Source: Thalassiosira profunda (lineage: Eukaryota > Bacillariophyta > Thalassiosirophyceae > Thalassiosirales > Thalassiosiraceae). Taken from it: a stretch of 64,000 nt of DNA. Shown here one piece after another: positions 18,670 through 28,646 of the stretch. The stretch spans positions 1 through 64,000 of the forward strand of contig JALLAP010000058.1 in assembly GCA_036939355.1 (NCBI GenBank), given 5' to 3'. The first letter of the stretch is position 1. The number at the start of each line of letters is the position of its first letter. The notes beneath the pieces are model-generated. The model was not told the origin of the DNA and did not search any database. It saw only the letters and a program-made list of their open reading frames with translations. Position numbers and translations under genes: made by a program.

Positions 18670-18919
18670 AAGAGAAAGAGAGCAAAAGCGCCCGGTGATG
18701 GGCGGCAAAAGCAATCTTCGAATCGAACAGAGTGGGTGTCATGTGGCTTACGGGAACTTTGCCACAGAGGCTGTAGCTCCCTCTGGGGTAGCGGAGGTGT
18801 CGAGAAGATGTGAGAGTAATAGAGTATCAATGTCCATGTAGCTGAAACATACTGTGAATACTAAGCCTGCCAGCGGGACGAATCGGGTTCTTTCGTTTCT
18901 AAGAATCTACCAGTTATCT

Positions 18920-19810
18920 CTACGCGAACAACACTTTCACCTTCTCGGCTTCATTGGCCGGAATCGCCTCCCGGTCCGTCCACACGGCCAACTCCAGGCT
19001 CTTGCGGCAGATGCAATCGTGGCCGTTCAAGATGTGATCGCTGCTCAGCACCGCCTCGATGAGCGCAACGCAGTTTTTGCACGCGATGTTCATGTTGGCG
19101 ATGATCTCCTGCAATAGCACTTTCTTGTCGGTCCCCGGAGCGTGCGGCTTCCAGCAGTCGTAATCGCTCGCCAACGCGATGAGGCTGTAGCACATTTGCG
19201 CCTCCCGCGCCAATCTCGCCTCCGGCAACGCCGTCATCCCGATGAGGTCGCCGCCCCACGCTCTGTGCATCAAGCTCTCGGCCTTGGTGGAGAATGACGG
19301 GCCCTCCATGCACACGTACGTTCCGGAGGCGTGGACCTTGTGCCCCCCGTTGATGTTAGCTCCGGTCGCAATGATTTTGTCACGCAGGCGACTACAGGCA
19401 GGCTCGGCCATCTCGACGTGCACGGCGCCGTAGTCGGCGAAGAAGGTGTTGTCCCGTTTGTGCGTCTTGTCGATGAATTGATCGACGACCACGAGGTCGC
19501 CGGGGGCGATGGCCTCGTTGAGCGATCCGACGGCGCCCATGCTGATGAGCGTTCGTACGCCGAGCGATTTCAGGGCGTATATATTGGCGGCGTAGGGCAC
19601 CCGGCTGGGCGGGAAGCGATGGCCGGCGCCGTGGCGGTTGAGGAAGGCGATGCGACGCTTGCCGAAGGTGCCCACGAGGATCTTGTCGGCGGGCTTCCCG
19701 TAGGGCGTGTCGACCTCGTGGAGCGTTCCGTCTTTGATGCCCTTCGAGAGGGTATCGCCGAGGCCTGTCCCGCCGATGATGCCGATCAGTTGGTCGTCGT
19801 CTCCTTCCAT
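18920..19810 (-). CDS. MTAP: S-methyl-5'-thioadenosine phosphorylase
   Basis: A 296-residue intronless gene. The start IGIIGGTGLGD is the phosphate-binding Gly-rich loop of the PNP/MTAP family. FLNRHGAGHRFPPSRVPYAANIYAL is the family's substrate-region stretch; only its parts are cited here as seen at about residues 58-82. MEGPSFSTKAES and IGMTALPEARLAREAQMCY follow. ASDYDCWK is the MTAP-type ending of the active site, rather than the PNP type. The enzyme splits MTA from polyamine synthesis into adenine and 5-methylthioribose-1-phosphate in the methionine salvage pathway. Length is near the usual 280-300. Confidence 0.9.
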   Translation of the reverse strand: MEGDDDQLIGIIGGTGLGDTLSKGIKDGTLHEVDTPYGKPADKILVGTFGKRRIAFLNRHGAGHRFPPSRVPYAANIYALKSLGVRTLISMGAVGSLNEAIAPGDLVVVDQFIDKTHKRDNTFFADYGAVHVEMAEPACSRLRDKIIATGANINGGHKVHASGTYVCMEGPSFSTKAESLMHRAWGGDLIGMTALPEARLAREAQMCYSLIALASDYDCWKPHAPGTDKKVLLQEIIANMNIACKNCVALIEAVLSSDHILNGHDCICRKSLELAVWTDREAIPANEAEKVKVLFA

Positions 19811-20089
19811 GATGTTGAGCTAGCGTATGGTTGCAATGATGCGTGAGCTCCGAGCGGCGGCTTCTGGTGATTTCGAGTTCTCATCCCCTCCTCGCTCGCG
19901 CCCGTCCTCCCAGATTTTCCGGAAGTGATACCTATTCCTACGTTGATTGAGTCCAATTCCTACGTAGAGAAAAGATACCCAGGAAGCCGCCCGAACGCAA
20001 TAACTAAGAGGGCAAGGTGAGCTCCTCAACAAACAAAGAAGCGCAGGGAAGCACCCAACACGCACAACCACACCACTTCACCTCTCACG

Positions 20090-21028
20090 ATGGGCAACAT
20101 CCTCACGCGCAAGGACGGCACGGCCCAGGGCATCGCCAAGGTCCGCCACTGGGAATCTCTCTTCCCGCCGGAGCAGCGGCTTTATCACGATCCTTTCGCG
20201 TATGCCATGTATCCGGGGAGCTTCGTTCAGATCTGGATGGGGCCGGCCCTCATCGACAAGATCTACCGCTGGATGGGCATGGGCGGCTTCTCCGATATGA
20301 TTTCTATCCGGACGCGGTGGCTCGACGACCAGATATTGGCGGCCGTCGAGAAAGAGGGCGAGAACCGAGCAGTGCAGCTGGTGATACTCGGAGCCGGCTA
20401 CGACACCCGGGGTTTCCGCCTAGATTTGTGGAAAGACAACCATGATTTTGTGGCGATAGAAGTGGATCAACCGGACGTGCAGCAGAGAAAAGTTGCAAAT
20501 CTCCGTTGGCTTGCCGAGAAGGACGGGGGAGGAGTTATCGCTGATAGAATGGAGAGCAAGCAGGTCCAATTCCTCCCCGTTGATTTCAACACTGATGATT
20601 TGCAGGGGAAGTTGCAATCGATGGAGGGATTTCAACCAAATCAGTGCTCCGTGGTCACAATGGAGGGGGTGACGCAATACATTCCCAAGGAGAGCACTGC
20701 TGATACACTCACGCGAGTAAAGAGCATCGTGGGTTCCGGATCGACGGTGCTGGTGACATATGTCGATTCAAAGTGTCTTGCAGAGCCAAGCGAGCTCTCA
20801 CCGGCATTCCGAATGGTGCGGAGCATGGCGGCCAAGGTGGGCGAGCCGTGGATCAGCGGATGGACCAAGGAGGGCTTTCGGAGTTTCATCGAGGATCTGG
20901 GATACGAGGTGGTATCGGACACGGCCCCCGAGGATTACAATGCAACCTACTTGCGGTCGGTGGGAAGAGAGCTGGACGAGGAAGACATCTTGAGCATGGA
21001 GCGGTTCGTGGTGGCCAGGATCCCTTGA
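20090..21028 (+). CDS. LCM/PPM-type SAM-dependent methyltransferase
   Basis: A 312-residue intronless gene. SIRTRWLDDQIL followed by LVILGAGYDTRGFRLDL is the hallmark of the leucine carboxyl methyltransferase-like family, in which the GAGYDTR segment binds S-adenosylmethionine. FVAIEVDQPDVQQRK is the acidic second motif and VTMEGVTQYIP the catalytic-side motif. Bacterial relatives include putative O-methyltransferases; the eukaryotic LCMT1 methylates PP2A, but this protein looks nearer to the bacterial-type group. Substrate unknown. The N-terminus MGNILTRKD has Gly-2, so N-myristoylation is possible. Confidence 0.8.
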   Translation: MGNILTRKDGTAQGIAKVRHWESLFPPEQRLYHDPFAYAMYPGSFVQIWMGPALIDKIYRWMGMGGFSDMISIRTRWLDDQILAAVEKEGENRAVQLVILGAGYDTRGFRLDLWKDNHDFVAIEVDQPDVQQRKVANLRWLAEKDGGGVIADRMESKQVQFLPVDFNTDDLQGKLQSMEGFQPNQCSVVTMEGVTQYIPKESTADTLTRVKSIVGSGSTVLVTYVDSKCLAEPSELSPAFRMVRSMAAKVGEPWISGWTKEGFRSFIEDLGYEVVSDTAPEDYNATYLRSVGRELDEEDILSMERFVVARIP

Positions 21029-21240
21029 CTGAGGAGACAGGTTCATCCAATGTTGTTCTTAGTATGTAGGCATCTCTCCGAGATAATATGATGCAGCCAT
21101 CGCCGTTCTGCATATCCAAAAGAATTGCAACCCTTCTCAGTATCTAATCTTCTTCATATCTGATATCTTTCTCTTTCATCCTCGTCCCCTCGTCATTCTC
21201 CTTTCAATGTTGTCTAGTAAACCTCAAATGTACGTTCTCT

Positions 21241-23476
21241 TCATTCTTTGTCAGCGAGAGAGATCTGCGCAACCAACCAGGATCCGGCGAACGCTTCGTC
21301 GAAGCGCAGGGTGAGACGAAACTTGGTATCCTCCCCGCGGAAGAACGGCACCAGCGGAGGGCGGCGCAGCTTCTCCCCGTCTTCGATCTCGTGGCGGGTT
21401 CCCAGCGATGCGAGGCACGTGATTTCGTGCCCGTGAAGGCTCCCGCCGGCCGCCAAAAGCTGATCGCGAGTTTTGGAATCCCTGAAGCGGCACTCTGGAT
21501 TGGAGCAGGGACAGCCTTTTCCGAAGAGACGGGAACCGTTGCTCGCTAGATCCTCCTCCGACGGGAGCGGGCCAACGCCTGACACCTTTCCATACAGGTA
21601 ACCGCGGCCTCCAAAGGGAATCTTCACACGAAGGCAAACGTAGTCCCCAATGACCGGCATGGAATAGGGATGGAGGATCTTCTTGCCCCCCGCCGAACAC
21701 TCGCGGTCCAAGTGGAAAGGATACGCCTTGATCCAGCCAGGGGCATCGTCGCCCTCGGTCAGGTCCTTGTCAAGCAGCACACCAATATCGAAGGGCGCGT
21801 CCTGCACCTTGCAGCACTCATCCTGTTCGTTGTCGCCATCGAACTCATCATCGCCGATCATGTTGACCTCCATTAGGCCAAGACGTCCGATGGCATTTGA
21901 TACCCGCTCGTGCTTGTCGACAAGCTCCCAAGTCATGAGCTGCGGCATCCACCAAGGCGGAATGGAATTCAAGACCTGCTGAAGGGCCGGCACGGCGCTC
22001 GGCGATTCGAGGAATGCAATTTTCACCTCGAGGCTGTTGGAGCGACTAGCGAATTCCAAGGGAGCAAAGCCCTCGCTCTGAATGCCGGCGTGCTCCTTGT
22101 GCGCAAGCAACGCCTTTGCAATAGATTCAATACCCCCGACTTCAGCCAGCTCCCTGTAAATTGCTTCATTCTTGCTACCCAGAGGATTCCAAAGAGCGCC
22201 GAGAGCCATCTCCATGAGATGCACGTTTTCAGGATACAGTTCCATTGCCCTCACGATCCGCCGCAGGCCTCCCATTTCAGAAGAAATGGTGTGGATGACG
22301 CCCATGTCGTCGTGGGCCAAGTTCCACAGAGCCTGGCAGCCCATCGTCTGAACGGCAACGTCATCTTCCAACGATTGCATTGCGTCGAGCACGCATTGAA
22401 CGCCGTCCTTCTCGATGGCCACGGCGGCAACTCCCGGGGCGAGGCCGTACCGGAAGAAGATCCCGCACCCCTTTTCGGCAATGGCGGCATCCTGGGGGTA
22501 GGCTCGCATGACGCGAGCGACCACCTCAAACCCACCGCACTCGATCAGCACATTGGCCGCGGCCGCGCGCTGCGCAGCAACTCTCTCCTCGTCGCCGACA
22601 TTCACGAAATGAAAGAGGGTGACCAGGGAGGCGAACAAGCCTTGGCCTGACATCACGCTGCTGCCATTCAGGCTCTTCTCCATCACCTGCACAACCTCCT
22701 CGATGCACCCCAGCTCCCTCACGCGGGTCCGATTGGCAAAGACAACGTCCTCTGGCAAGTGGCACTGCAAAAAGTGTGAGTGTTGTTGCCATTGCAACAT
22801 ACCCAAAACTGAAACAACTTGCTCTCACCTCGACCATGTTGCAGAGCGCCGGGACGCAAATGGACGCGATGAGCTCATCCACGACCTCTCCATGTTCGTT
22901 GCGGCGTTTCAACACGTCAGCCACACTAGTCAGCATGCCATCGAAACGCTGGACGCTCAGGCTGGGCGTGGCCAGGGCGAGATTGCCCATGAGTTTCACG
23001 CACATCGACGCAAAGACCAAGGGACCATCATCAGGGCCCTGGGACTGCAGCAGCGTCGAAATGCATTCGGTCGCCGCCTCGACGCCGCCGGCGTCGGCCA
23101 CCGCGCGGATATATTCCTGCGCCATGCCAGCATGGATATCTACATCACATAGATTGTAAAAGACCTTGGCGGCGGCGCCCCGCGCTGCAAGCGGAAGGGG
23201 GATTTCGCGCTCGCCCTTCAACACGTTCACAAGAGCAGCGACAGCGCCCGGCGTCTCGAGGATCACGCGGGCGTGGGCAGGGCAGCCGGCCAGAGTATCC
23301 AAACTCCTGAGGGCGTCTCCGACTTCCCCGCCGGACGGGCCGCTTTGGGATCCGCTATTGAGGTGCTCGACGATTTCAAGCATTTCTTCGGGGCTGGGCG
23401 GGGCGCCAGCGCCCCGGCCGTGCTCGGCGGGATCGCCGCCGCCGTGGGGAGGGAGGGGGTTGGCGGGGAGGCACAT
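21241..23476 (-). CDS. Armadillo-repeat protein with C-terminal beta-rich domain
   Basis: Two exons, 23476-22829 and 22764-21241, with a 64-nt GTGAGA...CAG intron, the shortest here; 723 residues. The splice gives ALCNMVECHLPEDVV. Helical ARM-like repeats cover about residues 20-450 (for example GCQALWNLAHDD, MALGALWNPLGS, LDTLAGCPAHARVILETPGAVAALV). The last about 200 residues are not ARM. They include GYLYGKVSGVGPLPS and CPCSNPECRFRD, a small Cys cluster that may bind zinc. ARM proteins are scaffolds. I do not recognise the C-terminal domain. The 5' flank begins with a CCTT microsatellite. Confidence 0.75.
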
Positions 23477-23568
23477 GGTATTGTTTGAGCGCCACGTCTA
23501 TCGTAGCGCGCCGGCGACTTTTCACCCAAATCTTTGGGCGGACGCTTGCGGACGAGGCGGACTGTGAT

Positions 23569-23622
23569 CCTTCCTTCCTTCCTTCCTTCCTTCCTTCCTT
23601 CCTTCCTTCCTTCCTTCCTTCC
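23569..23622. repeat. CCTT tetranucleotide microsatellite
   Basis: About 13 uninterrupted copies of CCTT/TTCC lie between the divergent ARM and PhoX-like genes. It is open in several frames on both strands, which creates false Lys/Glu/Gly/Arg or Phe/Leu/Pro/Ser ORFs. It is within 95 bases of the ARM gene's start and may be polymorphic. Confidence 0.95.
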
Positions 23623-23865
23623 CGCCTCCTCGAAAGCAAGACCGAGCCGGGAAACACACATCAACCATGAACGACCCCTCTCCTACGATTGCCGCGACAT
23701 TCGGATGGCCGCTCAATCCCATTTCGTCGCCGACTTTGTCGGCCGCGATGCCAATGACGACGTGCTCACAATTCCCGACATCGATCCGCCATCACACACA
23801 TCATCACCAACAACGCTCGGTGCTCGGTGCACCCATCACCCATCATTGCAACTCATCGCATCACC

Positions 23866-25308
23866 ATGTCTACCATCAACAACGATACCCTCGAGGCAGC
23901 AGATTCTGCCAACTCGTCGTCTTCCGACTGCCGCTCCCGGACCATCGTCGCCGCTGCTGCATCGTCCGCAGTGCTGCTCGGCGTCGCCGCGTACTTCGGA
24001 TCGGCTGCAACCGCAACCAACGACAGCGGCGCATCCAATTCCACTCCTTCCCTTCGATCTACTCATAGGAAGCTCGAGACGACAACCGCCACCAGGAATG
24101 TGGTCTCCCAATCAACTCCTTCCCTCCGCCCCCGAAAGCTAGAAACGGCCACCACCTCCTCCACCACCACTTCCACAGCCGTCCCAGCCGCACCACCCAT
24201 CACGCCCTTCTTCGGCGATGCCCTCGTACAATTTCCAGAAATAGGCATCGAGGTGTCCGAGGGCCTCGACGTCAAACTCATCGCCACCACCGGACAGCCC
24301 GTCCAGTACGCCGACGGGACCAACTCCACGCTGGCGTATCACGCGCAGTCGGACGCGGCGGGGGTCATCTCGCTCAATCCCGACAATCCGCACGAGGGCG
24401 GGTACGTTCTGGTCTCGAATAGCGAGTTGGGCAACGGAGAGGGCGGCGTCTATGGAATGTACTTCAGCAAGGATGGCGATTTGATGGAGTACAAGGTGCT
24501 GCTTCCTGGAACAACCGACAACTGCGGCGGAGGATTGACGCCCTGGCACACGTGGCTGAGTTGCGAGGAGTTCGAAGACGGGCAATGCTGGCAGGTCGAT
24601 CCCAATCCAAACAACCCGAACCACGCCACCCCGGCGGCAACTGTCCTTGGTGGAAAGGGCGGCCGCTACGAATCTGTCGCCGTCGACAACCGCAACCCCA
24701 CTTTGCCAGTATTCTTCACAACCGAGGATCATTCCGAAGGAGCGCTGCGGCGGTTCGTGGCCGACGGCGCGGGATGGGACGCGTTGCACACCGACGGCGC
24801 GGAGAAAGAAATGTTCCTCAATATCAAAGACGAAACCACATTTGAGTGGACGAAAGACGAGAAGAAGGCACGGAAGTCCGCCGCAGAGTTCTACCCCAAC
24901 ACGGAAGGCATTCAGTTCCACGAGGGAAAGCTGTACATGATGGCCAAGAAGATTGCAACGATGTTCGTCCTCAATTTGGAGGACGAAACTTACGTGGCAG
25001 AGACAACCGGCCTCAAGTTCTACGGAGAGGGGTCGTTCGACAACCAGCCGGATCAGAACCTCTTTGGTCCGACGCGCAAATGGATGTACTTTACCGAAGA
25101 CGGAGGATCCAGCCCGGGCGTTTACGCGAGACATGACGAGCACGGAGCGTACTTCACTGTCTTTCAGGCCCTGGAGGGCGGAATCCACGACGGAGATGAG
25201 ACAATAGGTGTTGCCCTCAGCCCGGACAGCCGCACGCTCTATGCCGGCCACCAAGATTTAGGAATGATCTACGCCTTCACGCGCAAGGATGGCTTCCCGT
25301 TCGAGTAA
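23866..25308 (+). CDS. PhoX-like (DUF839) protein
   Basis: A 480-residue intronless gene. Residues about 27-50 are hydrophobic (TIVAAAASSAVLLGVAAYF), a signal anchor or signal peptide, followed by a Ser/Thr-rich linker of about 70 residues. The remainder is beta-propeller-like: GGYVLVSNSELG, NCGGGLTPWHTWLSCEE, GRYESVAVDNR, FFTTEDHSEGALRRF, EGIQFHEGKLYMMAKK and GVALSPDSRTLYAGHQ. These are the standard PhoX/DUF839 landmarks. PhoX is a Ca/Fe-dependent alkaline phosphatase; many algal members of the family have no proven activity. Probably secreted or anchored at the cell surface, where it would recover phosphate. Start at MSTINNDT because the anchor lies just after it. Confidence 0.8.
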   Translation: MSTINNDTLEAADSANSSSSDCRSRTIVAAAASSAVLLGVAAYFGSAATATNDSGASNSTPSLRSTHRKLETTTATRNVVSQSTPSLRPRKLETATTSSTTTSTAVPAAPPITPFFGDALVQFPEIGIEVSEGLDVKLIATTGQPVQYADGTNSTLAYHAQSDAAGVISLNPDNPHEGGYVLVSNSELGNGEGGVYGMYFSKDGDLMEYKVLLPGTTDNCGGGLTPWHTWLSCEEFEDGQCWQVDPNPNNPNHATPAATVLGGKGGRYESVAVDNRNPTLPVFFTTEDHSEGALRRFVADGAGWDALHTDGAEKEMFLNIKDETTFEWTKDEKKARKSAAEFYPNTEGIQFHEGKLYMMAKKIATMFVLNLEDETYVAETTGLKFYGEGSFDNQPDQNLFGPTRKWMYFTEDGGSSPGVYARHDEHGAYFTVFQALEGGIHDGDETIGVALSPDSRTLYAGHQDLGMIYAFTRKDGFPFE

Positions 25309-25926
25309 GGGCCTCGATGGATTTTGCAAATGATTTAGGTCGATGGCGGGCATCTCCGCCATCTGCTGTATCTTTAAGCTACTTATTAGAGTCCTTAGAG
25401 TTACAGCACAACTTGTCGGAGAGTTCATCGCGAAGCTGACACACTGGACAAGCATGAAGTTGCAAGGGAACCTCAGCGTCGCCCTGTCGTAGGAGAAGTG
25501 CCAACAAGAAGATTGCTTTGGTACGCTGAGATTCGGATGTGATATCTCGTGGTCATCCGTTGCTCCCGGCTTCATTTTGTTGTTCAGCGATGCCTTCGCT
25601 GGCTCTGCGGGTCGAAGACAGAGAGAGCAAACATTGTGTGCCTGGATTTTATGAGCATTGCGCCTCCTCCCAGACGCTCAACAAACCAAGAACAATCAGA
25701 TACTGTCTTAGATTTTCTGAGTCTCCCGCCAATTTTGGTACCTGATCTCCTTTGCCTGAAGATATTTCCTTCGCAATGATACCTATTAATTCGCACAATG
25801 ATCCTTCGCAAACAAGACCAAGGGGTTAGGGACGGCAAGATCAAGACCTGCTCTCCTCAAACGTGCACCCTGCCACCTTCCAGACGAAGCCATAAAACAA
25901 AGACGAGCACATCGCAAAGAAATAGA
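25309..25926. other. Intergenic with the left edge of a segmental duplication
   Basis: About 600 bases. From about 25681 onward the sequence matches 30059 onward (ACCAAGAACAATCAG, then TTTTCTGAGTCTCCCGCC) and the match carries on through the DUF6824 gene. The part before 25681 shows no recognisable feature. Confidence 0.5.
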
Positions 25927-27080
25927 ATGAACCGACCCAGCAATTCTGCTGTGGGCTCAGCCATGTCGAAGACGAAGTCCAATCATCCCGTCACAGCGCT
26001 CACACACCGCGACGTCCTCAACGGCCGAGGACAGGGCGTCCAGCGCCACCCTGGAAACGTCACGTATCGCATGCTGGTGTCCGAGCTTCGGCCTCTGTAC
26101 GCCAAGTGTCCCGACTCCGATAAACGGAAGATCTCCAAATCAATTGTCGCCGCAATCCGCGCGTGCGGTGGAGGATTTTTAAAGGAGGACGAACGCACCG
26201 GAGTCTTTCACGACATTGGCGATTCGGGCGTCAAAGGAGCCTGGGACAAGACGAGCCGGGCTCTGCGTGAAGGACTGCCCGAGATCCGCAAGCAGATTTA
26301 TCAGGAGGAAGCAGCGAAGGGCAAAACGCCATTCACCTCACCGGACTATTTCCACTTCTCCCTCAATCTCTTGCAATCTTTGCACCACGATCACGATGAC
26401 AATCATTTGTCAAAGTCCGAATGCCTGAGGGCATCGTACCAGCGAGAGGCTCGGCTAGTGGCCATGGCACGTGATCAGTTTCCGAGCTCCAGATGGGAAG
26501 ACGAAGCAGATGCATCTCCACTCGCAGAGAGCAACAGTAGCGATTCCGAGAAATCGGCCAGGCGTACCTCCGCTAGCCGTCTCACACATATGAGCATTGG
26601 CAGCATGCCGACCATCAAGTCCGTCCAAGAGCTGCTGGAGTCGCCCCGTGCCGATGATACACCACTCGACAAGGAGGTGTTCCTCGAAAATTTGGCGGAC
26701 GTGAAGGAGGACAGGGTTTCCTCGATGAGGCATACCGACATGACGAGGCAGAAATCCGGCACCGACGACACCCAGGCGACTCCATATTCCAAGGAGTCTG
26801 TCATGGACATGTCGATCATGACATTTGCAATCGACGACATCTCAGCGTCCATCTGAGTAAAACGGGTCACCAACCGATTGTACAGAGCCCTAGCTCAGAA
26901 TTCTGTAAAGATGCATAAATATCCCAAAGACCTGCCCCCTCCGTACTTCCCAGGCGTCACGTCTCCGCAACACTGCGGCCAAGTATGTTTTCGTCGCGAT
27001 AGTAATAATCGCCGAGGCACCTCGATGCGATGGTATCTCGTATTCCCTTCTTTTCGACTGCCACCTTCTCCCGCGACAAC
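25681..27080. repeat. Segmental duplication, copy A
   Basis: This block is highly similar to about 30059-31531. It holds the 5' flank and whole coding sequence of a DUF6824 gene, the spacer, and the 3' end of a lipase gene on the other strand. The left edge is sharp at ACCAAGAAC. The coding part differs from copy B by point changes and small in-frame indels. Confidence 0.85.
25927..26856 (+). CDS. DUF6824 protein, copy A
   Basis: 309 residues from MNRPSNSAV; an in-frame ATG at 25798 lies in the duplicated 5' flank and is less likely because the two copies differ there. The DUF6824 domain covers about 20-125: HRDVLNGRGQGVQRHPGN, VTYRMLVSELRPLY, DKRKISKSIVAAIRACGGGFLK, and FHDIGDSGVKGAWDKTSRALRE. 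The pattern D-V-L-x-G-R-G ... G-N ... W-x-K-x-S-x-A-L-R-E is widespread in diatoms; its function is unknown, though a nuclear or DNA-related role is often supposed. The rest is Ser-rich and acidic, ending MDMSIMTFAIDDISASI, which is kept in copy B. Confidence 0.8.
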   Translation: MNRPSNSAVGSAMSKTKSNHPVTALTHRDVLNGRGQGVQRHPGNVTYRMLVSELRPLYAKCPDSDKRKISKSIVAAIRACGGGFLKEDERTGVFHDIGDSGVKGAWDKTSRALREGLPEIRKQIYQEEAAKGKTPFTSPDYFHFSLNLLQSLHHDHDDNHLSKSECLRASYQREARLVAMARDQFPSSRWEDEADASPLAESNSSDSEKSARRTSASRLTHMSIGSMPTIKSVQELLESPRADDTPLDKEVFLENLADVKEDRVSSMRHTDMTRQKSGTDDTQATPYSKESVMDMSIMTFAIDDISASI

Positions 27081-28248
27081 CGCCGCAAGTATTCCGCGAG
27101 CGAGTGATTGTTCCGCAACGCCGCCGGCTCGCTCGTGCCGCACTCCAGCAGTGCCTTCCAGTTGGTGTACGGGTCAATAATATCGCTTGACTTCGGGTAG
27201 AGCAGTCGATGGCCACCACCCCGTTCCAAGCATAGGTTCAACCCTACGTGACGGTACCACGAAAAGGGCGGGAGGTGCACAATCGGATCTCCCTGGTTGG
27301 TGATACGCAGGTATCGTATCCGCCCGGCCCGCTCGAGGACGCGAAAGGCCTCCAGGAAGGATTGGTCGCCCACCGACGGCGATCCTACCGACACGCACGT
27401 GATGTAGCCTATTTGTGGAAACCGGTCGCTCGATGCCAGGAAGAACGAGAGGAGCAACGCCAGCGAGCCTCCCAGGCTGTGTCCCGTAATGTGCAGTTGG
27501 TAGCCCGGGTAGTCCTTCAGCACGCCGGAAATGTTGTCCGTGATCTCGTCGTACCGCTCGAGCGCAGATGCCCCCTTCTCTTTGTTGCGAAAGAGGTATT
27601 CATAGAACCCCGTGTGAAGTTGCATAAAGGGCTGCATCTCCCTCCACTCCCTTCCAAACTGATGCAGCTCCGAGGGAATATCCACCCGGCACGGATCGTA
27701 CTGCAAATTGCGCTTCCAATCTCTAGTGCCCTCGGCGTAAGTTCCCCGAAAGATGACGGTCACCCTTCGTCTAATTTTGTTGAGCGCGATGCCGTAGACG
27801 AGGCGGCTGTGCTCGGCGTGGTCGTCGAACTCGAGCATCGAAATGCTGTCGGGATCCCCTCCCTCCTTCGCTTGCTCCCTAAATTGATCGAACGCCGTCA
27901 TCCTGATTTGACCTCCCCTCCGTAGTTTCGTTGGATGTAGTCCATGTTTTCATAGGCAATTTGCAGGATGTCGTCCGCGACAAGATACGTCGACAAGTCC
28001 CCGTCCCCGATGGCGTGGAGCTTTTGCAATATCCTGTCGGACGATTGCAAATGTCCCGCCTTGGCCTCGCGGAGGAGGAACGTGATGGGGTAGGATACCG
28101 CGGAGGCCTGCACCTTGTTGATGGCCAAATCGAGGAGCGATTCCTCGTCGCTACCAGAGAGGGCTGCGAGCGCTCGCCTCGATGAGCGAATGCCGTTTGC
28201 AATTGCAGAACGGGCAAACCGCGCCGAGGAGAAGATCGGGCGGAGCAT
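26957..28248 (-). pseudogene. Class-3 lipase, copy A, frameshifted
   Basis: This copy is about 90 percent identical at protein level to the intact lipase at 33890-35179. The N-terminal frame runs from 28248 to a stop at 27898 (YGGEVKSG then stop). The C-terminal frame, with GHSLGGSLALLL, runs 27901-26957. Aligned with the intact copy, one T is missing in the codon for Trp before ATGACG, near 27900. That single deletion separates the N-terminal region from the catalytic part. It is either a real inactivating change or a base error. An internal start at 27901 (MTAFDQFRE) could still give a 314-residue catalytic protein. Confidence 0.8.
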
Positions 28249-28646
28249 CGTCGAATCTGTCTCTTCATGTGCACATCACGTGCACATCATATTTTGCTCT
28301 TGCCACAAACTCCATCTATCCAAGCAGCCTCGCGACGCAACCGCCTTGCTCGCTGATGTCCTCCCCTCCAACGTTCCCTCTAGAGAGGCGCGGCCGCAGC
28401 CCCCGTCCCGCCCACACACCCACTCCTCGCTTTGCGTTTGCGGCTCGGTTTATTCCCCAAATGCTTGGGGACGGACGGATGCCGTCACGCAGATCTGATT
28501 TCAGATCCAAAATCATGGTATTGTAATCAATGCCAGCGCCAAGCGGGCAATGGCATTCGCTTTTGGCGCAGACCAACCATGGCAGCTTCGATGCACTGAG
28601 TCCCTGTAAGGATGTGCACTTTGCGTACGAGCAATGCTTCTACTTG
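28249..28646. other. Intergenic between lipase A and MYND/ARM copy A
   Basis: About 400 bases. The part up to about 28330 matches the 5' flank of lipase copy C (CAAGCAGC, GGAGTTTGTGGCAAGAGC on the minus strand) and carries CACGTG at about 28268. Beyond 28330 the match stops; that is a likely breakpoint. Confidence 0.5.

Noticed and set aside
23263..23722. Lys/Glu/Gly/Arg and Phe/Leu/Pro/Ser repeat proteins over 23569-23622
   Set aside because: They are translations of a CCTT microsatellite in several frames, not genes.
23667..24142. His/Ser/Pro-rich plus-strand ORFs upstream of and overlapping the PhoX-like gene
   Set aside because: Low complexity and out of frame with the conserved PhoX-like sequence.
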